Positions 22,092 to 28,237 of a DNA stretch of 28,237 bases are shown here, piece by piece. A program made the position numbers and the translations under genes. This DNA comes from Arcobacter sp. UBA7394 (GTDB taxonomy: Bacteria > Campylobacterota > Campylobacteria > Campylobacterales > Arcobacteraceae): assembly GCA_002470185.1 (NCBI GenBank), contig DKNG01000256.1:1-28237 (forward strand), read 5' to 3'. Under the pieces are notes generated by a model that worked only from the letters and a program-made list of their open reading frames with translations, was not told where the DNA came from and ran no database searches. Each line of letters begins with the position of its first letter. Position 1 is the stretch's first letter.

Positions 22092-23614
22092 AATAAATCT
22101 TTAGCAAAATCAACTGCTTGTTCTGTTATTTTTTCTCCTGAGATCATACGAGCTATTTCTGAGATTCTTTGTTCATCATTCAATAATTTTACAGAAGAAA
22201 CACCCTTGTTTTTATCAACTAAAAAATGCTGTTCAGAAGTTGATGTTAACTGTGGCTGATGAGAAATTGCAAATATTTGATAAGACTTCGAAAGTTTAGT
22301 TAATACTTTAGAGATAGCATCACTTTCTTTACCACTTAGGTTTGCATCTATTTCATCTAAAAACAATACTCCATTATCTACAATATCAAATTCGCTCATA
22401 GAAGTAAGAAGAGCAAGTCTAAGCCTATTAAACTCTCCAGAAGATATAGTATCAAGGTTTACACCATTTAATTCAAAATTAATGAAATCAATACCATTAG
22501 AATCTAACTCTTTATTATCAATAATGATTTTTGCATTTGATAAATATAAAAACTTTAAATAATAGTTAATTTTTTTCTCCAAAATAACTGCAGATTCAAG
22601 TCTAAAAGATGAAATTTTTTGTGCTAACAAAATAACTTCTTCACTATACTTAGAAACTTTTTTTTCTAACTGATGTTTTTCAAAAGATATATTCTCATAA
22701 GACTCTAACTCTTTTTTCTTAGTCTCTTTATATTCAATCGCTTCAGCAATTGAACCAAACCTTTTTTGTAAAGATGAAAGTTTTTCAATTCTATCTAGAA
22801 CCTCTTCAATATTTACATCTTCTAATTCATATAATGAATCACTAAACTTTTCAAAGATATTGTTTAATTCATTAATAGCTTCATCAAAAAAAGATGAATC
22901 TTCTTCCATTAATTCTAATGCAGTTGATACTTGAGAATTAAAATTCAATACTCCATTAGCATTTTTAATAGCATCTTCAATTTTATCTTTTTTAGCAAGT
23001 TTTCTTTTTATTAGATTTAATTCTTCATACTCTTCAACTTGCGGATTAATTGCCTCAATTTTATCAATCTCAAATTTAGCAAACTCTTTTAAATCTTCAA
23101 GCTTTGATTCATCTTCCAGTATCTTTTTTAAAGCTTTTCTACTCTTAGCTAAATCTTCATATTTAGAATCAAACTCTTCTTTTAAAGATGAAAATTTCTT
23201 ATCTCTTTTTAAAGCTAAACTATCAAGAAATTTAATTAACTTAGTACTTTGAAAATCTGATGTATCTTTTAAATTTAGATGTTTTATTAAAGTTGAAGAA
23301 AAAGAGTTTAGATTCTTTTTTGAAATACTTTGATTATTTAGAAAAAATCTAACTTTTTCTTTTTTTATTGTTTTGATAATAATTTCATCATCTATATCAA
23401 TATCATAAGCTTCATCTTTGATCTTTGAATCAATAAGAGATACTTCTCCTAATGAAGATTTAACATCTGATAATGAAAAAAGAGATAATATAGCTTGCAT
23501 TAATATGGATTTACCAGCACCACTAGGGCCTGTAAAAACATTAAGTCCTTCTTTGAACTCTAAATCTACTTCCTTGAAAGAAAGACAATCTTTTAAATAA
23601 ATCCTATTAATCAT
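22082..23614 (-). CDS. recN: DNA repair ATPase RecN
   Basis: A 510-aa SMC-like protein that acts in double-strand break repair. Walker A GPSGAGKS lies at 29-36. A long coiled-coil middle spans about 140-345. The ABC signature region DTISSGEFNRLRLAL and Walker B GVLFLDEIDANLSGKES follow, then the switch His in FAISHQPQL. It is shorter than typical ~550-aa RecN but close to the ~520 aa I recall for Helicobacter RecN. It starts 2 nt after the nadK stop, an arrangement I also recall from C. jejuni. A hairpin follows before the sox promoter region. Confidence 0.93.
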   Translation of the reverse strand: MINRIYLKDCLSFKEVDLEFKEGLNVFTGPSGAGKSILMQAILSLFSLSDVKSSLGEVSLIDSKIKDEAYDIDIDDEIIIKTIKKEKVRFFLNNQSISKKNLNSFSSTLIKHLNLKDTSDFQSTKLIKFLDSLALKRDKKFSSLKEEFDSKYEDLAKSRKALKKILEDESKLEDLKEFAKFEIDKIEAINPQVEEYEELNLIKRKLAKKDKIEDAIKNANGVLNFNSQVSTALELMEEDSSFFDEAINELNNIFEKFSDSLYELEDVNIEEVLDRIEKLSSLQKRFGSIAEAIEYKETKKKELESYENISFEKHQLEKKVSKYSEEVILLAQKISSFRLESAVILEKKINYYLKFLYLSNAKIIIDNKELDSNGIDFINFELNGVNLDTISSGEFNRLRLALLTSMSEFDIVDNGVLFLDEIDANLSGKESDAISKVLTKLSKSYQIFAISHQPQLTSTSEQHFLVDKNKGVSSVKLLNDEQRISEIARMISGEKITEQAVDFAKDLLNK

Positions 23615-23616
23615 GT

Positions 23617-24483
23617 TTAATTACCCCATCTTAACTTTTCATTTAATACATCAAAATAATTTCGTTCTACTCTATGAATCATTTTTGCTTTTTTACTTGC
23701 AATTCTAATTTTTATTGATTCATTTTGTTCTACTTCATAAATATCCTGTCCATCTACAATAACTACTGCACCTTGATTATCAGAAATAGTAAATTCTATT
23801 TCAAAATCAGCAGGCATAACTAAAGGTCTTTGTGTTAAAGAATGAGGTGCAACAGGTGTGATAATAAAAGCTTCAGTTAAAGGATAAACTAAAGGTCCTC
23901 CTACAGATAAATTATAAGCAGTAGATCCACTAGGAGTTGAAACTATAACACCATCCCCATAATATGAGTTGAATGGTTTTCCATCTATTTTAGCATCAAT
24001 TGAAATCATTGAAGAAATTGATTTTCTTGAGATAACAATATCATTAAAAGCTACAAAACTATTAAGATTTAGTGCCCCTTCAACCATCATTCTATTATCA
24101 ATTCTATAGACACCTGACTTAAAATCACTAAGGAACTTTTCTAATTCATCCATATTGATATCAGTTAAAAAGCCAAGAGTTCCTAAATTAATTCCTAATA
24201 CTGGTTTCTCGTAATTAAATGACTTTCTAACCACTGATAATAATGTACCATCACCACCAACAGATACTAAGAAGTCAACTTCATTACAAAGTCTATTTAA
24301 AGAAATACCCTTTTCTTTTATCATAGTTGCAGAGTTACTTTCTAAAATAACATCAATACCAACATTATAGAACATATCTTTTATTTTAAAATATGACTCT
24401 TTTAATTCTGGACTTGAAGGCTTTAAAATTATTCCTGCTTTTGTAGGATTGTTTAATAATTCAGTTTTTTCATTTATTCTCAA
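23617..24483 (-). CDS. nadK: NAD kinase
   Basis: A 288-aa cytoplasmic enzyme phosphorylating NAD to NADP. Visible motifs are SVGGDGTLL (GGDGT at 76-80), INLGTLGFLTDI near 98-109, and PSGSTAYNLSVGGP in the second domain, all diagnostic. The start is TTG (MRINEKTELLNNP) with AAGGGA 8 nt upstream; no ATG is available before the conserved core. It is followed after 2 nt by recN. Upstream lie a candidate TATAAT, a short palindrome and the fusA terminator, so nadK-recN seems to be its own unit. Confidence 0.96.
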   Translation of the reverse strand: MRINEKTELLNNPTKAGIILKPSSPELKESYFKIKDMFYNVGIDVILESNSATMIKEKGISLNRLCNEVDFLVSVGGDGTLLSVVRKSFNYEKPVLGINLGTLGFLTDINMDELEKFLSDFKSGVYRIDNRMMVEGALNLNSFVAFNDIVISRKSISSMISIDAKIDGKPFNSYYGDGVIVSTPSGSTAYNLSVGGPLVYPLTEAFIITPVAPHSLTQRPLVMPADFEIEFTISDNQGAVVIVDGQDIYEVEQNESIKIRIASKKAKMIHRVERNYFDVLNEKLRWGN

Positions 24484-24523
24484 ACTGTTATTCCCTTATT
24501 TAATATTGGCAGATTTTAACATA

Positions 24524-24529
24524 ATTATA
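24524..24529 (-). promoter_or_regulatory. Predicted -10 box for nadK-recN
   Basis: TATAAT lies 41-46 nt upstream of the nadK TTG, downstream of the fusA terminator. A TAAAAT further in is an alternative. Confidence 0.4.
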
Positions 24530-24546
24530 TTATGAAGAGGTTTATA

Positions 24547-24561
24547 ATTACATATTGTAAT
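24547..24561. repeat. 15-bp palindrome upstream of nadK
   Basis: ATTACA-TAT-TGTAAT: perfect 6-bp half-sites with a 3-bp spacer, about 18 bp upstream of the candidate -10. It lies where a -35 would be, so an operator is possible. Confidence 0.35.
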
Positions 24562-24594
24562 ATTTTTTCTATTAAAAGGATTTTTTGAAGTAAA

Positions 24595-24625
24595 AAAAAG
24601 CCCCAACATAATGTCGGGGCTTTTT
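24595..24625. terminator. Strong intrinsic terminator after fusA
   Basis: AAAAAGCCCC / GGGGCTTTTT, a perfect 10-bp stem with further ACA/TGT pairing in the loop and eight T on the minus strand. The GC core and T-run make it the clearest terminator in the window; the A/T flanks make it potentially bidirectional. Confidence 0.93.
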
Positions 24626-24656
24626 ATAAGTAATAGTTAGAAACTAAAATTAGTTA

Positions 24657-26765
24657 TTAACCATTTCTCTTTTTAATGATTTCGTCAGAAACATTCTTAG
24701 GAACGTCCATGTAGTTATCGAAAATCATAGAGTAAGTTGCTCTACCTTGAGACATAGATCTTAAGTCTGTAGAGTAACCGAACATTTCAGCTAATGGAAT
24801 CATTGCTACAACTAGTTTAACACCAGCTCTATCATCCATAGATTGAACTTGTCCTCTTCTTTTGTTAACGTCACCGATAACATCTCCCATATAATCTTCA
24901 GGAGTTTCGATTTCAACTTTCATAATTGGTTCAAGAATTACAGGTTGAGCAGCAGCACTTCTACAACCTTGTTTGAATCCCATAGAAGCAGCAAGTTTGA
25001 ATGCCATTTCAGATGAATCAACATCATGGTAAGAACCATCATATAAATCAACTGCAATGTTAACTAATGGGTAACCAGCAAGGATACCACCAGCCATAGC
25101 TTCTTGACAACCTTTATCAACAGCAGGAACGTATTCTTTTGGAACCGATCCACCCTTAATAGATGATGTAAAGATGTAGTTTTCTTCAGAATCAGCAGGC
25201 ATTGGAGTAATTGTTAAATATACGTGACCGTATTGACCTTTACCACCAGATTGCTTAGCGTATTTATACTCTTGTTTAACTGCATTTTTAATAGTTTCTC
25301 TATATGCAACTTGAGGAGCACCAACTTCAGCTTCTACTGAGAATTCTCTTTTCATTCTATCAACAAGAATTTCAAGGTGTAATTCACCCATTCCTGAAAT
25401 AATAGTTTGACCAGATTCTTCGTCTGTAGCAACTCTGAATGATGGATCTTCTTGAGCTAATTTTCCTAAAGCAATACCCATTTTTTCTTGGTCAGCTTTT
25501 GTTTTTGGCTCAACTGCAACAGAAATAACTGGCTCTGGGAAATCCATTCTCTCTAAGATTACTGGATCAGCATCAGAAGCTAAAGTATCACCTGTAATTG
25601 TAGATTTTAAACCAACAACTGCACCGATTTCTCCAGCATATAATTCAGTAACTTCTTCTCTTTTGATAGCATGCATCTTAAGAAGTCTTCCGATTCTTTC
25701 TTTTTTCATCTTAGTAGAGTTCATTACATAAGTACCAGACTTAAGAACACCTCTATAGATTCTTGTGAAAGTTAATTGTCCAACAAATGGATCTGTCATA
25801 ATCTTGAATGCAAGACCAGCAACTTCACCGTTATCAGTAGATTCAACAACAACAGGCTCACCATCTTGAGTTTCACCTTTGATGTCTTCAACTTCTAATG
25901 GAGAAGGCATATACATAGCAACAGCGTCAAGTAAAGTTTGAACACCTTTGTTTTTGAATGCAGTACCACAAGTCATTGGAGTAATTTCCATTGCTAAACA
26001 ACCCTTCTTAAGAGCTCCAACAATTTCTTCATTAGTTAAATCTTCACCTTCAAGGTATTTTTCCATTAACTCTTCGTCTTGCTCTGCAGCAGACTCAACC
26101 ATTTTTTCTCTATATTCTTCAGCTAATTCTTGTAAATCAGCAGGAATATCTTCAACATGGTAGTTAGATCCCATTGCAGCATCTTGATCCCAAACGATTG
26201 CTTTCATTTCAACTAAATCAACAACACCTTGGAAGTTTTCTTCAGCTCCGATAGGAATTTGAATTGGAACAGGATTAGCTTTTAATCTTGTAGATACTTG
26301 CTCTTCAACGTTGAAGAAATCAGCACCAGTTCTATCCATTTTATTAACGAAAATCATTCTTGGTACTCTATATTTGTTTGCTTGTCTCCAAACAGTTTCA
26401 GATTGAGGTTGAACTCCACCAACTGAACAGAATACAGCAACAGCACCATCAAGAACTCTCATAGATCTCTCAACTTCAATAGTGAAGTCAACGTGACCTG
26501 GAGTATCAATAATGTTAATCATTAATTCTTCATTTGTTTTTGGGTGAGTCCAGTTACAAGTTGTAGCAGCAGAAGTAATTGTAATACCTCTTTCTTGTTC
26601 TTGTTCCATCCAGTCCATAGTAGCAGCACCATCATGAACCTCACCGATTTTATGCTCAACACCTGTGTAGAATAAAATTCTTTCAGTAGTTGTAGTTTTA
26701 CCTGCATCAATATGAGCCGCAATACCGATATTTCTAAGTCTATTAAGAGGAGTTTTTCTTGCCAT
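24657..26765 (-). CDS. fusA: Translation elongation factor G
   Basis: A 702-aa GTPase that drives ribosomal translocation. The G1 motif [15 protein letters not shown] is near residue 17, [11 protein letters not shown] is the switch I region, DTPGHVDF is G3 and [10 protein letters not shown] is G4. Domains II to V follow at full length, including [15 protein letters not shown] near residue 530. It lies downstream of rpsG behind a terminator and has its own TATAAT, so it may be expressed partly independently. tuf does not follow. AGGA is about 10 nt before the ATG. Confidence 0.99.
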   Translation of the reverse strand: MARKTPLNRLRNIGIAAHIDAGKTTTTERILFYTGVEHKIGEVHDGAATMDWMEQEQERGITITSAATTCNWTHPKTNEELMINIIDTPGHVDFTIEVERSMRVLDGAVAVFCSVGGVQPQSETVWRQANKYRVPRMIFVNKMDRTGADFFNVEEQVSTRLKANPVPIQIPIGAEENFQGVVDLVEMKAIVWDQDAAMGSNYHVEDIPADLQELAEEYREKMVESAAEQDEELMEKYLEGEDLTNEEIVGALKKGCLAMEITPMTCGTAFKNKGVQTLLDAVAMYMPSPLEVEDIKGETQDGEPVVVESTDNGEVAGLAFKIMTDPFVGQLTFTRIYRGVLKSGTYVMNSTKMKKERIGRLLKMHAIKREEVTELYAGEIGAVVGLKSTITGDTLASDADPVILERMDFPEPVISVAVEPKTKADQEKMGIALGKLAQEDPSFRVATDEESGQTIISGMGELHLEILVDRMKREFSVEAEVGAPQVAYRETIKNAVKQEYKYAKQSGGKGQYGHVYLTITPMPADSEENYIFTSSIKGGSVPKEYVPAVDKGCQEAMAGGILAGYPLVNIAVDLYDGSYHDVDSSEMAFKLAASMGFKQGCRSAAAQPVILEPIMKVEIETPEDYMGDVIGDVNKRRGQVQSMDDRAGVKLVVAMIPLAEMFGYSTDLRSMSQGRATYSMIFDNYMDVPKNVSDEIIKKRNG

Positions 26766-26800
26766 CTTAAGTTTTCCTTTTAGTTTTATATATTGTCGTG

Positions 26801-26806
26801 ATTATA
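26801..26806 (-). promoter_or_regulatory. Predicted -10 box for fusA
   Basis: AAGATATAATCACG on the minus strand contains TATAAT 36-41 nt upstream of the fusA ATG and about 19 nt past the rpsG terminator stem, preceded by a T-rich tract. Confidence 0.6.
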
Positions 26807-26824
26807 TCTTAAAAACGATAAAAA

Positions 26825-26847
26825 AAAAGGGTGTGAAACACCCTTTT
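26825..26847 (-). terminator. Terminator between rpsG and fusA
   Basis: AAAAGGGTGT / ACACCCTTTT, a 10-bp stem with a 3-nt loop, followed by at least eight T on the minus strand. It lies 32 nt beyond the rpsG stop and splits the usual str operon. Confidence 0.88.
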
Positions 26848-26878
26848 AATTGTATGTATGTAATTAATTACAGTACGA

Positions 26879-27358
<480 letters not shown>

Positions 27359-27362
27359 CTAC

Positions 27363-27737
27363 TTATTTCTTTGGTTTCTTAGTACCGTATTTAGATCTTG
27401 CAACAGTTCTGTTTGCAACACCAGCAGTATCTAAGGCACCTCTTACAACGTGATACTTAACACCAGGTAAATCTTTAACTCTACCCCCTCTTACTAGAAC
27501 AATCGAGTGCTCTTGAAGGTTATGACCCTCTCCACCAATGTATGAAATTACTTCAAAACCAGTAGTTAATCTAACTTTTGCAACTTTTCTTAAAGCCGAG
27601 TTAGGTTTCTTTGGTGTAGTAGTATATACTCTTGTACATACTCCTCTTCTTTGTGGACATTTCTCTAAAGCTGGTGATTTTGATTTCTTAATCACTCTTT
27701 TTCGCTCTTTTCTTACAAGCTGATTGATTGTAGGCAT
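27363..27737 (-). CDS. rpsL: 30S ribosomal protein S12
   Basis: A 124-aa decoding-site protein. The conserved [18 protein letters not shown] and [13 protein letters not shown] loops are intact. The lysines at positions 43 and 88 (E. coli K42 and K87 without Met), where substitutions give streptomycin resistance, are wild type. Asp89 is the residue methylthiolated by RimO in other bacteria. It is the first gene of the rpsL-rpsG unit, with AAAGGAAAG before the ATG, a structured ~118-nt leader and a clear TATAAT upstream. Confidence 0.99.
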   Translation of the reverse strand: MPTINQLVRKERKRVIKKSKSPALEKCPQRRGVCTRVYTTTPKKPNSALRKVAKVRLTTGFEVISYIGGEGHNLQEHSIVLVRGGRVKDLPGVKYHVVRGALDTAGVANRTVARSKYGTKKPKK

Positions 27738-27855
27738 TTCTTTCCTTTATAAAAATTGGTTGAACAGATAAGCTCTGTTCAAGCTTCTCGCTTACCCCCG
27801 ACATATTGTTGGGACGATACTCAATCCTAGGAAACTGTTGAGTTTACTAAAAAAG
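27738..27855 (-). promoter_or_regulatory. Structured 5' leader of rpsL-rpsG
   Basis: On the minus strand three helices follow one another: ACTCAA/TTGAGT (27838-27843 with 27819-27824), CCCAACA/TGTCGGG (around 27794-27813, one mismatch), and a perfect 9-bp hairpin TTGAACAGA/TCTGTTCAA (27760-27782). The loop GCTTA (27769-27773) of the last hairpin is fully complementary to TAAGC (27790-27794) upstream, allowing a pseudoknot. It resembles autoregulatory ribosomal-protein leaders in design; no known class is assigned. Confidence 0.5.
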
Positions 27856-27861
27856 TTGCGA

Positions 27862-27867
27862 ATTATA
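27862..27867 (-). promoter_or_regulatory. Predicted -10 box for rpsL-rpsG
   Basis: TTTCAGTATAATTCGC on the minus strand contains a perfect TATAAT; the predicted start is near 27855. Confidence 0.65.
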
Positions 27868-27909
27868 CTGAAAGTAACCTTAATTAGAGTTTAGATTAGT
27901 TTTGTATAG

Positions 27910-27919
27910 GGTTTAAACC
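27910..27919. repeat. Palindrome GGTTTAAACC between divergent genes
   Basis: A perfect 10-bp palindrome between rpsL and the NIPSNAP-like gene, about 45 bp upstream of the rpsL -10. It may be chance or an operator. Confidence 0.3.
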
Positions 27920-28024
27920 AAAGTAGATAATAATCATAATTCTATTTATCTCAAACAATTAGCATTATTTTAATATATAAAGTAAGTAGAAAATAATAGA
28001 ATATGTTTTTATAAAAGGATACAA

Positions 28025-28237
28025 ATGATTACATGTTATTTAAATTACAAAATTGACCCAAAGAAAATAAATGAATTTGAACGCTATGCAAAACTATGGA
28101 TTCCATTAGTTAATAAGTTTGGTGGAACTCATCATGGATATTTTATGCCAAGTGAAGGTGCAAATAATATTGCATTAGCTCTATTTACATTTCCATCTCT
28201 TTCAGAATATGAAAAGTATAGAAATGATTCATTTAAA
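28025..28237 (+). CDS. NIPSNAP-family protein, N-terminal part (runs off window)
   Basis: The first 71 codons of a gene cut by the window edge. The protein starts MITCYLNYKIDPKKINEF, continues with YAKLWIPLVNKFGGTHHGYF, and has ALFTFPSLSEYEKYRND. This matches the ferredoxin-like alpha/beta barrel of NIPSNAP proteins, whose bacterial functions are mostly unknown. AAAGGA lies 5 nt before the ATG. It is divergent from rpsL; no convincing -10 could be picked in the AT-rich upstream stretch. Confidence 0.75.
   Translation, partial: MITCYLNYKIDPKKINEFERYAKLWIPLVNKFGGTHHGYFMPSEGANNIALALFTFPSLSEYEKYRNDSFK

Overview
The window looks like a chromosome segment from a low-GC member of the Campylobacterota (Epsilonproteobacteria), most likely an Arcobacter-type organism. 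The evidence is the strongly AT-rich sequence, the block glyQ - nif3-like - FlgZ-like zinc ribbon - waaA - pseudouridine synthase - ffh (an order I recall from Campylobacter jejuni), the str genes rpsL-rpsG-fusA, and a sox cluster for thiosulfate oxidation. No tRNA, rRNA, CRISPR array, insertion sequence or phage gene was seen. All but two genes lie on the minus strand.

Layout. Positions 1-5079 hold a tight housekeeping run, read right to left: glyQ, nif3-like, flgZ-like, waaA, an RluA-type pseudouridine synthase, then ffh (cut by the window edge). Positions 5259-8393 hold a TrhP-type U32 protein, a GT9-like protein and purE. Positions 8560-11988 are accessory: a degenerate tandem HD-GYP protein, an exported alpha/beta hydrolase and, divergently on the plus strand, an exported rhodanese-metallo-beta-lactamase fusion. 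Positions 12027-21626 form the sulfur-oxidation island. Positions 22082-24483 are recN and nadK. Positions 24657-27737 are fusA, rpsG and rpsL. The right edge cuts a divergent NIPSNAP-type gene.

The sulfur island appears to hold three transcription units separated by intrinsic-terminator-like hairpins: (1) soxC-soxD-soxX-soxY-soxZ-soxA plus an unrecognised exported 151-aa protein; (2) an exported rhodanese plus soxB; (3) an exported cytochrome c-thioredoxin fusion, a MOSC protein and an exported DsrE-family protein. Together SoxAX (attaches thiosulfate to the SoxY cysteine), SoxYZ (carrier), SoxB (sulfate release) and SoxCD (sulfane oxidation) make a complete route from thiosulfate to sulfate. 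The rhodaneses, DsrE-like, MOSC and heme/thioredoxin proteins are plausible sulfur-relay or redox partners.

The most interesting non-coding region is the 455-bp gap upstream of soxC. It contains a CRP/FNR-type palindrome centred 41.5 bp upstream of the start site predicted from a perfect TATAAT. It also contains a 14-15 bp inverted repeat which, in the resulting ~310-nt leader, would base-pair with the soxC Shine-Dalgarno sequence and reach into the start codon. That is a candidate two-level switch for the sox operon. Other points of interest are the 151-aa unknown protein next to soxA, the heme-thioredoxin fusion, the beta-lactamase-fold protein with an altered metal motif, the degenerate HD-GYP protein, a possible pseudoknot in the rpsL leader, and a cluster of genes starting with TTG.
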